From JAXMHN01 sp964578605 (GTDB lineage: Bacteria > Verrucomicrobiota > Verrucomicrobiia > Limisphaerales > SIBE01), in the NCBI GenBank assembly GCA_964578605.1, contig CAZODO010000007.1, forward strand, positions 26,850 to 90,849: a DNA stretch of 64,000 bases, written 5' to 3'. Shown here one piece after another: positions 1 through 9,003 of the stretch (positions are counted from its first letter, which is position 1; each line of letters begins with the position of its first letter). A program made the translations under genes and the position numbers. The notes beneath the pieces are model-generated. The model was not told the origin of the DNA. It worked only from the letters and a program-made list of their open reading frames with translations, and did not search any database.

Positions 1-212
1 TTCCGCTTCTTTACTCGTTCTCTCTTCCTCTTCTGCTTCCTCTTCCACCTGCGCCTGCCTTCCGCTTACTCTTTCCGTGAACCTTAATATGGGTGCCTTG
101 ATTACCAAGCAGTTGCGCGATGTGAGGTGCAAGGGCCCAAGGCCAAGCCTGGTGGCAGAGTAAGACGGTCATTGTCTGCGCCGGAAATGGGTCAAGCCGC
201 TGCTCCTCCCCT
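1..212. other. Non-coding edge region
   Basis: No convincing gene is visible. The first 65 bases are strongly pyrimidine-biased on the given strand (runs of CTTCCT type). The region lies downstream of the minus-strand lptF-like gene. Nothing resembling a strong terminator hairpin is seen. Confidence 0.4.
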
Positions 213-1376
213 TCAAACCCCGCGGTTCGCGCGCCACAGAAGAAACCCGCCGGTCGCTTGAAACAGGAAATTGGGCAGCCAGACCACGAGTTGAGGAACA
301 AACTCGGGGCGCGCTTCAAGCGTCTGCGCAATAATCACGAAGCTGTAGTAGAACAGGACGAGGATCAAGGCGATGGCCACCCCGGCAGTCGTCTCGCGGC
401 GATGGGCCCGGATGCCCAACGGGATGCCGACCAGGGCGAACCCGAGGCTCGCGAAGGAAAAAGCGATCTGCCGGTGAAGCTGGACTTGCGCCGGTGTGGT
501 ATCGATTCCCTGCCTTTCGCGCGAGCGGATTTCGGCCTGCAGTTCGCGGAACGACATCTCGCTGAGCTTCGGTTTGCGTTTGTCTGAGTCGGGGAGCTTG
601 AGGTCGATGGGCGGGTCCGTCGTCCACCACTCGGCAAATCCTGGCTGCCACTGCGGCATTTCCGACGTGGAATCCCCGGGCCCGGGGGCATTGGTGCTGC
701 CGCCCTCCGACGGGTCGGGGGAATCGGACAGGCGCTGGAAGATCGTGGCATTGGTCAGCGTCAGTGTCAGTGTGCGGTTGGTCATGTCTACCAGCCAGAG
801 GCCGTCCGATGCCGTGATGCTCATGCTCATACGGTCGTCCTCCACCCGGTAAAGGCGCACGTCTTGAAGATGCTCTCCGGTTCGTTTGCGTGTGTAAATG
901 ACCCAGCCGGGGAAATCGACGAGGAAACGGCCTTCCTCGACGAAGCTCGCCGACTTTTCAAAGCCGAGGGTATAAAGCAACTGTTTGTAGGCCGCGCGAC
1001 ATCGCGGGGCGAGGGCGAGGTTGAACAGTCCGCACACCAGGCTCAGGGCGATGCTCAGGAGCAGGATCGGCGAGATCAGCGAAATCAGGCTCAGTCCGCT
1101 GGCCCTGGCGGCGGTGAGTTCCTGGTCGGCGCTAAAGCGTCCAAAGACCAGGAGCGTGGCGGTCAGCAATGCCATGGGAAGGGCAAAGGCGATCACGAAC
1201 GGGAGGAGCAGCGCGATGGCTTCGAGGACAAGTCCGAGGGTGGCTTGGCGGTTCACCAGCAAGCTAAGGACTTCCTTGAGCAGGTTCGTCAGCAGCAGGA
1301 CGAAAGTGAAGACCGTTAACGTCATCCCCAGGGTGAGGAGCACCTGGCGAGTCAGGTAAGCATGGAGAGTCCTCAT
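213..1376 (-). CDS. lptF: LptF/LptG-family lipopolysaccharide export permease
   Basis: Predicted inner-membrane permease of 387 residues from the YjgP/YjgQ family. LptF and LptG pair with the ATPase LptB to extract lipopolysaccharide from the inner membrane and pass it to LptC/LptA. The start chosen is ATG 1376, giving MRTLHAYLTRQVL, a typical family N-terminus (short amphipathic helix then transmembrane helix 1). The open frame continues further upstream but that part is arginine-rich and overlaps the preceding gene. Hydrophobic helices lie near residues 10-35, 50-80, 100-125 and, after the periplasmic beta-jellyroll region (about 130-290), at roughly 300-385; this is the expected split 3+3 layout. 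It lies 61 bases after the TIR gene on the same strand. LptF rather than LptG is a guess; the partner is not in the window. Confidence 0.85.
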   Translation of the reverse strand: MRTLHAYLTRQVLLTLGMTLTVFTFVLLLTNLLKEVLSLLVNRQATLGLVLEAIALLLPFVIAFALPMALLTATLLVFGRFSADQELTAARASGLSLISLISPILLLSIALSLVCGLFNLALAPRCRAAYKQLLYTLGFEKSASFVEEGRFLVDFPGWVIYTRKRTGEHLQDVRLYRVEDDRMSMSITASDGLWLVDMTNRTLTLTLTNATIFQRLSDSPDPSEGGSTNAPGPGDSTSEMPQWQPGFAEWWTTDPPIDLKLPDSDKRKPKLSEMSFRELQAEIRSRERQGIDTTPAQVQLHRQIAFSFASLGFALVGIPLGIRAHRRETTAGVAIALILVLFYYSFVIIAQTLEARPEFVPQLVVWLPNFLFQATGGFLLWRANRGV

Positions 1377-1437
1377 GGCGCGCCCAGGCTTGCGCGCGCC
1401 AACCCAAACCGGTTCCAATCTGCGTCGGCCGGGCGGA

Positions 1438-3006
1438 TCACAGCAAATGGCGCCTGAGGTAGGCCGCGTAAAGCTGGCAGCGCGGCCGCATGTCTGAGGG
1501 CGACGTGCCCGAGACCAGGCCCGCGCTCCGCAAGCGATAAAAGCTTTCCGGGGTGGCGCACGGTTCGCCCGCGAGCACACTGCGCACCACGTCGGCGAGC
1601 AACGGGTCTCGCGCCAGCAAGACGAGGATTCGGCGCAGATGATCGCCGAAAATGCCTTCATCGGCGTCCGCCTGCGTTTCCAGAGCGCCAATTTCGAGCG
1701 GTTGGGTGACCAGTTCGTGCAGCGCGCGCCGGACGAGGAACGGATGGCCGCCGACCCATTTGATCAGCCGCTGGACCTCGGCGGGATTGCGAAGAGGCGA
1801 GCGATACCGGCGGTTCATCTCGGCGACCTGGTCCGGCGTGAAATCGTCCAGGGCCAATCGCGTGCCAACGTTGAACGGCGACTGGTTCATGTCGGTGATG
1901 AACAGGTGCGCCTCGGTGGCGTAAGCAATCGCGAGTGTCAACCGCGCCCAGGGCCCCTGCGGATCGAGCGCCCGTTCGTTATGCCAGGACCGGAACAGGC
2001 CGAAGACTTCGCTGCCGAACTCGCAAGAGAAAAGCCGGTCCACCTCGTCCAGGCCCCACATGAGCGGCGTGTTCAGTTTGGCAAGGACTTCGCGGCGCAG
2101 GAAGCGGTCGAAGTTGACGTTGGCGCCTCGCCGATCGTCCCAGGTGTCTTGGGGCCGCGCGGGCAGATCCAGTTGGTCAGCCAGAGACTGGCCGAGGGCC
2201 AGGTAAAGGTGCGCGGCTGAATCGAGATCCGAAACGTTCAGCTTCTGAAAGTCCGTGAGCACAACCTTCGCCCCCCGCTGGCGGGCTTGCTGAATGCCCC
2301 GGGCGAGCAGCGAAGTCTTCCCCATCTGGCGGGCGCCTTTGATAAGGACGATGCTGTCCTGGTTCACGATCGCCGTCCGCAACTCGGCATCCTGCGGTCG
2401 AGCCAGGTAGAACTCGGACCCGAGCGGCACGGCACCGTAGACCGGTTCGAGGCGGTCAGGCACCGGTAAGGGCTTGCCGGGGAGCGCACCCGCTTGGGAA
2501 CCCGGCGTTGCAGGATGGGCTTGAGCCTGAGCGCGGGCTTCGGCGCGTTCGGGGGGCGCGTTCAAGGCTTCAATGAGTTCGCTGGCGAGGCGCTGGTCAT
2601 CTTCGGTGCCCATCCAGGTGCAATGCCTTTCGGAATCTAAAATGCGCGCGAGCGTGTCCGGAAGGGGGCCATCGAACTTCACCCGCACGGGCAGAAGCCT
2701 GGGGCGGCCCTTCTGGCGTTGGGCGGTTTCGTGAACCCTCTCCAGTTCATGGGCGATCCATTCGCTCTGGGCGGCGCCGGCGGAGAGGATCGGAATGACC
2801 ACATCAGCCGCTTTGAGCCGAGCCTCCACGTCCTGTGCCCAGGCGATGCTCACTGGGAGGTACTTATCGCAGAAGACCTCGAATCCGCAGGTTGCCAGTT
2901 CCGTCTCCAGCAACTGCGACACCTGCTCGTCCAAAGGGGCATAACGCCGCCCCAGAAGGACGATTCGGATCGTTGGCTCGGGCGCGCTGTTTGGCTTGGA
3001 GGTCAT
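1438..3006 (-). CDS. TIR domain fused to AAA-like (AAA_35 type) NTPase
   Basis: 522-residue soluble protein. Residues about 13-150 form a TIR domain: beta-A 'IRIVLLGRRYAPLDEQ', then 'ADVVIPILS' and the S-x-W-x3-E motif (S81, W83, E87) in which E87 matches the catalytic glutamate of NAD-cleaving TIR proteins. A proline/alanine linker (150-185) leads to a P-loop ATPase: Walker A GARQMGKTS at 224-232 and Walker B LMWGLDEVD at 315-323, with downstream helices (about 385-520) typical of AAA_35/STAND-like domains. TIR plus P-loop architecture is common in bacterial signalling and anti-phage proteins, where NTPase oligomerisation activates the TIR; that role here is inference. No WD40/TPR sensor follows the ATPase, so sensing would lie in the ATPase or its 130-residue C-terminus. 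A dispersed repeat (3086-3195) sits just upstream. Confidence 0.85.
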   Translation of the reverse strand: MTSKPNSAPEPTIRIVLLGRRYAPLDEQVSQLLETELATCGFEVFCDKYLPVSIAWAQDVEARLKAADVVIPILSAGAAQSEWIAHELERVHETAQRQKGRPRLLPVRVKFDGPLPDTLARILDSERHCTWMGTEDDQRLASELIEALNAPPERAEARAQAQAHPATPGSQAGALPGKPLPVPDRLEPVYGAVPLGSEFYLARPQDAELRTAIVNQDSIVLIKGARQMGKTSLLARGIQQARQRGAKVVLTDFQKLNVSDLDSAAHLYLALGQSLADQLDLPARPQDTWDDRRGANVNFDRFLRREVLAKLNTPLMWGLDEVDRLFSCEFGSEVFGLFRSWHNERALDPQGPWARLTLAIAYATEAHLFITDMNQSPFNVGTRLALDDFTPDQVAEMNRRYRSPLRNPAEVQRLIKWVGGHPFLVRRALHELVTQPLEIGALETQADADEGIFGDHLRRILVLLARDPLLADVVRSVLAGEPCATPESFYRLRSAGLVSGTSPSDMRPRCQLYAAYLRRHLL

Positions 3007-3085
3007 GGCAAAGACTCATGAACGGACCGCGGGCTACTTTGACGACCCCTCTGCGGCAAGTCAACGCGCAACAAACCCTGCGCTT

Positions 3086-3195
3086 ATCGGACGGCCAAAT
3101 GTCGCACAGCCTGCTGACAAAAAGTCATCAGTGAGGTTAAGCCTTTGGAAATCAACATCTTGGCTTGATGAGAACAAATTGTTCCCATCACCACC
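3086..3195 (-). repeat. Dispersed 110-bp intergenic repeat, copy 1
   Basis: Aligns without gaps to 33383-33492, the second copy, with roughly 80-85 percent identity judged by eye. Two conserved palindromic cores are kept: TGACaaaaaGTCA (about 3115-3127) and GAACAAaTTGTTC (3172-3184). Both copies lie upstream of a minus-strand gene in the same relative orientation, here 80 bases before the TIR gene start. No reading frame is conserved. It could be a REP/MITE-like element or a shared regulatory leader. The remaining gap to 3231 shows nothing else. Confidence 0.75.
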
Positions 3196-3231
3196 GGCTG
3201 CCTTTCACGCTTGCGCTTGCTCTCACTCGCC

Positions 3232-5499
3232 TCAATTGCGGGTGCTTCTGGCGTTTCGATACTCGGTCAACCGGGCGGCGAGGCTGCCGGCCAGGTCGGC
3301 TCGGCCAAGCTTTCGCGCAAGCGCCAAGGCGCGTTCGGAGGAGCGGATCGCTTCGTCCAAGCGTCCCTGTTTGGCGTATCCGGCGGCCATCACACTGTGC
3401 AGGGTCACCGAAGTGTCGATCTCCGGCCTGAGAGCGACGGCGCGGGCGTACTGATCGGCGGAGCGGTCCAATTCACCGCGAAAGCACTCTGCCAACGCAA
3501 GCAAGTAAAGGCTCGCCGGGTGGTTCGGTTCCAGCCGGAGCGCTTCCTGGATATGCGCTGCCGCGTCGTCATAACGGCCCAGACGCAGGCACGCTTCACC
3601 CAGGGCCGTCCGGAGCGATTGGGGCCTGTATTGCACCTCGGTGCTTGCGCGCACGCCAGCCAGAGCCGCTTCGAAATGCGGCAGCGCCTCCTCCGCCTTG
3701 CCCTGGTTCAGGAGGATCATGGCAAGGTCGCTGTGGGCCAGCGGGTGACTGGGATCCAGTCGAAGCGCTTCTTTCGTATGGGACATGCCTTCCTTGAACT
3801 GGTGTTTGACGTTGTAGAGCAGAAAGCCGAGACGCTGATGGGCACTGGCGTTGGCCGGGTTTAGCTGCAACGCCTGCCGGTACTTCTCGATCGCCCGGTC
3901 CGGTTCGCCTCCGCGATAAAGCTCATTGCCGGCGCGTTCGAATGAGTAATGGTTGAGGAACTGTTGTTCGATCCGCACGATTCCGTCGGACGGCAGGCTT
4001 ACGAACTCCGGGATGTTCGCGGCCCGGTCGGGCTCGGTCATGTGGGCCAGGAGGACGGGCGGAGTGCTTTCGCCTTGCTCATCAATATGCGTGAGCCAAA
4101 GTTGGGTATAAGCCGACCGCGCTTTCGACGAAAACACCAGCCAACGCCCGTTCGGTGACCAACTGTGCCAGGAGTTCATCCGGCCTGTGTTCGCTCGCAA
4201 GCGGCGCGCCTCCCCGCCTTCCGCGGGAATGATGAACAACTCGCTGTCGGGCTGGAGCAACATGTAGTTGGCCGCCCGGCAATAAACAATCCATCTCCCG
4301 TCGGGCGAGTAACGGGGGAAGAAGTTGCTCTGGTCGTTCAACGAGGCTCCCGCCAGCGGTTCCGGACGCCCTCCCTGCCCGTCGTTGAACGGGACCCGGT
4401 AAAGATCGAAGCGGAACGGCTTCCCATCCTCCGTAAACTCGCGGCATTCCTCCGGCGTCAGCAGGACGCGGCCTTGCCCGACGGTGTTGCGCAGATCGTA
4501 GGCGCTCGCCCGGGCGAACACGATCTGCTTGCCGTCCGGACTCCACGCCGGGTTGCTCTGGACGAAGGCAGGGTCATCGGCGCCCGGCAACGGTCGAAAG
4601 GCGCCTGATTCGCGATCGTAAATCACCAGGATGCCCTTGATGGGAAAGAAGAGTTGTGAAAAGGCCAGGTCCGGCCGGGGCACAAACACCGACTTATCCT
4701 TGACGGTGCTCACCACCCGCTTGCCATCCGGCGAAATCTGCGACAGCAACCCGAAGGTGAGTTCGCCATCCTCGCGACGATAGCTATCCCAAGTGATCAC
4801 GTCTTCCGACGTCAGCGCCATCTCTCGGGCAGTCGGCGTGATAACGTAGGAGCCCTTGCTGTTGGCGTAGTCGACGTCCATTCCCATCACTCGGCCATCG
4901 GCGGAGAAGGAATGGCAATTGCCGCATACGGGCAGGTTCTGCAGCACGATCCGGGGCGGTTCCCGAGAGGAGATCGGGCCGAACCGCCAGCGAATCTTGC
5001 TGGGATCTTTGACGGCTTCGACGAACGGCAGATTGACCTCCCGGTAGAATAACGGCGCTCCCACCTCGTCTTTACTCGTGGTGAATCGAACCTGCCCACG
5101 GGAAACAACCCCATCCAGCGTTTCCGTCCGGTGACCGGTAATCCTGACGACCGCCGCCCCACTTGCGGATTTGGCTTTGACCAAGGCCCAAGCGGCTTCG
5201 TCCGGAGACCAGCGCGGGACGGTGACGGTCCAGTTTAGGCTCTTCGTCGCGGGGGCGGGAAGTTCCACCGTGACCTGCCAAAGCCGGGCGCCGGGATGCG
5301 GATCGGACCATTCAAAGAGTGGCGGCGGCATTTCAGGGGGGTAAACCGTGTCGTCGAAGGGGTTCTGCACCCGAATGGCCGCCGGGATTGCAGGGGTGGC
5401 GGCGTCGAGACCCTGAGGGAAGCCGGACAGGGCGGTCCCGAGGGCGGACAGTGCCGCGGCGCTCCGCACCAAGTCATCGATGGCAAAAGGGATGCCCAT
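3232..5499 (-). CDS. WD40-like beta-propeller protein with TPR C-terminus and CxxCH motif
   Basis: 755 residues from ATG 5499. A TTG-started frame would reach 5529, but its first codons fall inside the upstream hairpin, so the ATG is preferred. The middle (about 250-530) holds TolB/WD40-like blades marked by repeats such as NPAWSPDGKQIVFA, FPRYSPDGRWIVYC and HSWSPNGRWLVFSS. The last 200 residues are tetratricopeptide repeats (GEPDRAIEKYRQALQLNPAN, then several more). A single CGNCH motif at residues 192-196 fits covalent haem c attachment, in the context 'NLPVCGNCHSFSADG' seen in exported planctomycete/verrucomicrobial TolB-like proteins. A hydrophobic N-terminus is weak, so export is uncertain although haem attachment would require it. 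Substrate and role are unknown. A hairpin separates it from the LamG gene upstream. Confidence 0.75.
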   Translation of the reverse strand: MGIPFAIDDLVRSAAALSALGTALSGFPQGLDAATPAIPAAIRVQNPFDDTVYPPEMPPPLFEWSDPHPGARLWQVTVELPAPATKSLNWTVTVPRWSPDEAAWALVKAKSASGAAVVRITGHRTETLDGVVSRGQVRFTTSKDEVGAPLFYREVNLPFVEAVKDPSKIRWRFGPISSREPPRIVLQNLPVCGNCHSFSADGRVMGMDVDYANSKGSYVITPTAREMALTSEDVITWDSYRREDGELTFGLLSQISPDGKRVVSTVKDKSVFVPRPDLAFSQLFFPIKGILVIYDRESGAFRPLPGADDPAFVQSNPAWSPDGKQIVFARASAYDLRNTVGQGRVLLTPEECREFTEDGKPFRFDLYRVPFNDGQGGRPEPLAGASLNDQSNFFPRYSPDGRWIVYCRAANYMLLQPDSELFIIPAEGGEARRLRANTGRMNSWHSWSPNGRWLVFSSKARSAYTQLWLTHIDEQGESTPPVLLAHMTEPDRAANIPEFVSLPSDGIVRIEQQFLNHYSFERAGNELYRGGEPDRAIEKYRQALQLNPANASAHQRLGFLLYNVKHQFKEGMSHTKEALRLDPSHPLAHSDLAMILLNQGKAEEALPHFEAALAGVRASTEVQYRPQSLRTALGEACLRLGRYDDAAAHIQEALRLEPNHPASLYLLALAECFRGELDRSADQYARAVALRPEIDTSVTLHSVMAAGYAKQGRLDEAIRSSERALALARKLGRADLAGSLAARLTEYRNARSTRN

Positions 5500-5517
5500 C
5501 AAGTCGTGGGAAGAAGA

Positions 5518-5545
5518 GAGACCGGGCAATGGATTGCCCGGTCTC
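5518..5545 (-). terminator. Perfect 12-bp stem hairpin downstream of the LamG gene
   Basis: GAGACCGGGCAA (5518-5529) and TTGCCCGGTCTC (5534-5545) pair perfectly around a 4-base loop. On the minus strand the stem is followed by TCTTCTTCC, T-rich though not a pure run. Lying 24 bases after the LamG stop and 18 bases before the next ATG, it is best read as a terminator or attenuator between the two genes. Confidence 0.7.
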
Positions 5546-5569
5546 CGTGATGGAACCGAAGCTAACGGG

Positions 5570-8500
5570 TCACTTTCTTACCCGGTAGTAAGCGTTGCCA
5601 GTCCCAAGGGTGACCGTGGCTGGGTTGGCGGCTCCCACTGGCGTCCATACGGCGGTGGGACCGAGCGCGCTCGTGGTTTCCAGCGTCCCGCCTGTGGGCG
5701 ACCACTGGATGGTGAGATTTCCTCCCGACCTGGAGACCGTGACGGCGATGTCGTCGCCTCCCGGTGGCGGCAGGAACGTGCCAAGCGGCTTGCCCGCTCC
5801 GTTCGCCCAGAGTTGGGCGATTTCCTCTGGCAGGAGGACCCTGTTCCAGATGGCGATATCATCGATCGAACCGGCCCACTGGCGACCGAGAGCGCCGGGG
5901 TTTTCGCCGATCATCACATTGCTGCTGTTCGCAGTGAGGAGGGGCGCCTGCGCCTGGACACTGTATCGCGTGCCGTCGACGTAGAGAGCCGTGCCGAACT
6001 CCTTGGCGGTCGAATCGCTCACCGCCACGAAGTGGTGCCAAGCTCCATCATTCACCGCCGGCACGTCGGCAGGGCCTTCCCCAACGCCGCCCGCGTAAGC
6101 GATGGCATCGGTTTCAGCATTGCGCGCCACGCGCCAACTGGTGCCTTCGCCCTTGGCGATCAAGGCTTGCCAGGACGTGTCGAAGGTATCGACCGTGAAC
6201 CATCCGGCGATGGACATGCTGCCGCCCGGGAACTCGAGCTCGTTCTCGTTGCCCCCGGTGATCTCCACGAATTGGTCGATGCCGTCCAGCTTGATGGCCT
6301 TGCCGAAACCAGCCTTGCTATCGACGAACGGAACGGGGTTCGCTCCGCGGGCCGTTCCATCGAAGTCTTTGATCCAGTCTTCGAGGTTGCCATCCAAGTT
6401 CCAGTAAGCCACGGCGCCTCGAGCCGGGTCAGGGGCTGCGGTGCCGCTGATGCTCAGGGTGGCCTCCGCGCTGTTCTGCGTAATGGGCGGTATGGTGACG
6501 ACCGCGCGGTACTTCTCTCCGTTGTTGGCCACTGTGAGCAATGGCGTGATATAAGACGGCGTCGTGGCGCCGGCAATGTTCGCGAACGTGCTGCTGCCGG
6601 CGGCGGCCTTCTGCCATTGATACGTCACGTTCGTGCCGTATCTCGAGGAACCGGTGGCCGCCACCGTGAAGGTCGCCGTGGAATTCGCTCCCGCGGTGAC
6701 GTTCTGCGGTTGCTGGTGGATGTTGATCGTGGCTCCCGTGGGATCCATGTAAGTGCCCACAAGCGAGCCAGTCACTTTGGGAGCATCCCCATTGACCGGG
6801 TCCGCTTCGCCTTCCAGGATGAACGTGGCCGCCACACTGTCGCCGCCGCCGCCTTCCACGTGCAGGGACTCCATGTAATAGCGCTTGCCCGCCTGCAGCG
6901 TGATGCTGTTGCCGTTCGGCCACTCCGTGTTGGCGAAATAGTCCGAGCGCTTGTCTTCGACACTGCCGCTTCCGGTCGACACCCAATTCCGGGCGTCGCT
7001 CCATCCCGTTTCCTGCGCGATCAGGTGTTTGTTCGCCGGATCTTCATCGGTGCTCAGGTAGAGGTTGGAGGGATCATCGCTGTTGGTGAAGAATATGTAA
7101 TTCCCTGATTGTGCCGGGATGAACCAGCCCACCAGTTGATTTCCGTAGTTTTCACCGGACTCGTTGCTTCCGCCCGGACCATACTCCCACCTCGGCTCCA
7201 TCGTGTAGAGCGTCGGGGCGTCGGGGAACCGCGGATCGTCCAGGAGCGCCTGGATGTTGGCCGCGGTGTTGTTCGCCCAGAACTTGTGCAGGACGGCGCC
7301 TTGGACAAAGACCCAGGACTTGAAGGTGGCCTTGGAATCCGCCGCGATCTTGTTGCCAGGAATATCCTGCACATTGTTGGCCGTCAGGGTGAAAGCGCTG
7401 TTCTCCGCCAGCTTGGTCGTGGCCAGCTTGACGGTGAAGGCATCGATGCGGCTCACGCTATTGACGGTGACGCCGTTGTCGATCGCGTAGTTTGCCTTCG
7501 CTTCAGCCGTGGCGCCAACGGGCTCCGAGAACTTCACCACCACCCCTGTGAAGGTGGAATCGGCCGACACCTCCGCAAGCGTCGGGGCCGTGGTGTCGAC
7601 CGTGACGGAGACAACCGACGGCGCGCTGATCACTTCCTTTCCGCCGCCGAAAAGGCGCACGGTGTAGGAGCCGGCATCGCTCGTCTGGGCCAGGTCAACC
7701 GTGTAGGTGCTGCCCAAACCGTTCGTAGCCACCGGCACGCCGTCCTTGCGCCACTCGTAATGGATCGGGTCGCCCGTGGCTTCCACGGACAGCGTGAGCT
7801 TGGTGTTGGCCGAAAGGGCCACGGTCGCTTCCGGTTGCTTCGTGATCGCGATCGGTTTCGGGGTGTAAGGCCCGAAATCGCTGATCACGGCGGTGGTCAC
7901 GTCCGCGTCGCTATGAGCCGTGATGGCAATGCCCAGAAAGAGGGTCGCCGGCCAGGCTTCGGTGAAGACCGACACGTCCGCACTATCGGTCCCGGGTGGC
8001 CAGGACCCGGCCGTGTTCCAGCCTTGGAGAGCATAAGGATTGTAGCTGTTCCAGGTCGTTCCGTCATTGCTGGTATACATGTAGAACACCGAACCGATGC
8101 GCTCCAGGCGCATCCAGTTGTCTGGCATGTTGGGCGGATACCCGGGGTTGGGCGTCGTCCAACTCGAGGCGTTGTCCCGGATGGCACGCCATTGCGGGCC
8201 GCGGTAATTAACGCCCGCCGGCGCGCTGTTGGCGGTATCCGAGGACTTGCGCGTGGTCATGTTGGAAAGATGCGGATCGCCCCCTTGAGGGCCAACCCCC
8301 GGTTGCGCAGGGTCTTCCACGCGGGCCATGAGTTCGACTTTGGACCAACCGCCATCGCCTGAGTTCCCCACGAGGCTTTCGACCTTCATGACATAGTCGA
8401 AGTCGCCCGTGACCTTGAAGTAGGCGTAATGGAAGTTGTCCGAGGTGCCCCATATGTCGCTGCCACCGCCGATGACCGTGATCTTGCCGTCGGCGGCTTG

Positions 8501-8671
8501 GGTCATCGAACCAGGCATGAATGGAGCTCCAACGTCCACACTGGTGAGCGCGGGGGCCGCCGCATAAGCGCTTCCGGCCGCCAAAGCGACCGTTAGCAAG
8601 GCTTTCCAGCCAACACCGGCTGGAAATGTTTGTGAATTCAGGGATATAGGGTTGGGTTGTTGGTTTCGCAT
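5570..8671 (-). CDS. Secreted LamG/PA14/Ig-like multidomain protein
   Basis: 1033 residues with a signal peptide ending near AYA at residue 37. Apparent order: N-terminal concanavalin-like sandwich (about 45-265), Ig-like domain (275-352, ending DAGSYTVRLFGGG), SbsA-type Ig-like domain beginning DTTAPTLAEVSADSTF (357-450), PA14-like domain with 'GWFIPAQSGNYIFFTNSDD' (about 455-630), a second Ig-like domain (645-745), and a LamG domain (about 757-940) with the signature GAWHHFVAVSD and SIDDIAIWNRVLLPEEI. The C-terminus (IQWSPTGGTLETTSALGPT) resembles short terminal modules of verrucomicrobial secreted proteins. It probably binds or displays carbohydrate at the cell surface; no catalytic domain is evident. 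A leader with inverted repeats precedes it and a strong hairpin follows. Confidence 0.8.
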   Translation of the reverse strand: MRNQQPNPISLNSQTFPAGVGWKALLTVALAAGSAYAAAPALTSVDVGAPFMPGSMTQAADGKITVIGGGSDIWGTSDNFHYAYFKVTGDFDYVMKVESLVGNSGDGGWSKVELMARVEDPAQPGVGPQGGDPHLSNMTTRKSSDTANSAPAGVNYRGPQWRAIRDNASSWTTPNPGYPPNMPDNWMRLERIGSVFYMYTSNDGTTWNSYNPYALQGWNTAGSWPPGTDSADVSVFTEAWPATLFLGIAITAHSDADVTTAVISDFGPYTPKPIAITKQPEATVALSANTKLTLSVEATGDPIHYEWRKDGVPVATNGLGSTYTVDLAQTSDAGSYTVRLFGGGKEVISAPSVVSVTVDTTAPTLAEVSADSTFTGVVVKFSEPVGATAEAKANYAIDNGVTVNSVSRIDAFTVKLATTKLAENSAFTLTANNVQDIPGNKIAADSKATFKSWVFVQGAVLHKFWANNTAANIQALLDDPRFPDAPTLYTMEPRWEYGPGGSNESGENYGNQLVGWFIPAQSGNYIFFTNSDDPSNLYLSTDEDPANKHLIAQETGWSDARNWVSTGSGSVEDKRSDYFANTEWPNGNSITLQAGKRYYMESLHVEGGGGDSVAATFILEGEADPVNGDAPKVTGSLVGTYMDPTGATINIHQQPQNVTAGANSTATFTVAATGSSRYGTNVTYQWQKAAAGSSTFANIAGATTPSYITPLLTVANNGEKYRAVVTIPPITQNSAEATLSISGTAAPDPARGAVAYWNLDGNLEDWIKDFDGTARGANPVPFVDSKAGFGKAIKLDGIDQFVEITGGNENELEFPGGSMSIAGWFTVDTFDTSWQALIAKGEGTSWRVARNAETDAIAYAGGVGEGPADVPAVNDGAWHHFVAVSDSTAKEFGTALYVDGTRYSVQAQAPLLTANSSNVMIGENPGALGRQWAGSIDDIAIWNRVLLPEEIAQLWANGAGKPLGTFLPPPGGDDIAVTVSRSGGNLTIQWSPTGGTLETTSALGPTAVWTPVGAANPATVTLGTGNAYYRVRK

Positions 8672-8693
8672 AGTAGCGTGCCTTTCTGCGATT

Positions 8694-8740
8694 CCACAGA
8701 GATAGGACTGATACGCCGAACGCAGCGATCAGCTCTGTGG
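8694..8740. promoter_or_regulatory. Inverted repeat in the LamG gene leader
   Basis: CCACAGAG (8694-8701) and CTCTGTGG (8733-8740) are perfect 8-base inverted arms 31 bases apart, 23 bases upstream of the LamG start. A smaller hairpin AAGCAC/GTGCTT lies at 8778-8797. They could form leader-RNA structure or an operator. No promoter can be assigned with confidence. Confidence 0.35.
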
Positions 8741-8915
8741 ATTAAGCGGGATTAGACGGCTTCTTCTTGCCTTGTTCAAGCACAAAAAAGAGTGCTTTTC
8801 CGCAGGCCTAAGCATCTCGATGCCAAGGAATTGCGATCCGGCTGAATGCTCGTTTCCAAGGTCACCCGCCCCGGCATCCCTCTGATCTCGGTCCGCACAC
8901 CCCCTGGATTCGGGG

Positions 8916-9003
8916 TTCACCCGTAGATCACCCGTAGATCACCCGTAGATCACCCGTTCGCGATCGGGTGATCACCGGGTGATCCCCGGGTGATGACCGG
9001 GTT
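8916..9003. repeat. 11-bp-phased inverted array (element 1), 88 bp
   Basis: Eight consecutive 11-base units. On the left are TTCACCCGTAG, ATCACCCGTAG twice and ATCACCCGTTC; on the right GCGATCGGGTG, ATCACCGGGTG, ATCCCCGGGTG and ATGACCGGGTT, with no break in the 11-base register. Folded, ATCACCCG pairs with CGGGTGAT three times (8927-8934 with 8987-8994; 8938-8945 with 8976-8983; 8949-8956 with 8965-8972) plus an outer 5-bp pair. Three-base internal loops separate the stems and TTCGCGAT is the terminal loop. It lies between the divergent LamG and TPR genes. The rest of the 8672-9233 gap holds only the leader repeats noted separately. Confidence 0.9.

Noticed and set aside
1377..1691. Long N-terminal extension of the LptF-like protein
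   Set aside because: Arginine/cysteine-rich sequence that overlaps the TIR gene and precedes a canonical LptF start.
8916..9003. CRISPR-like array
   Set aside because: Units are 11 bases with no spacers between them, and one half is inverted; this is a phased palindrome, not a repeat-spacer array.
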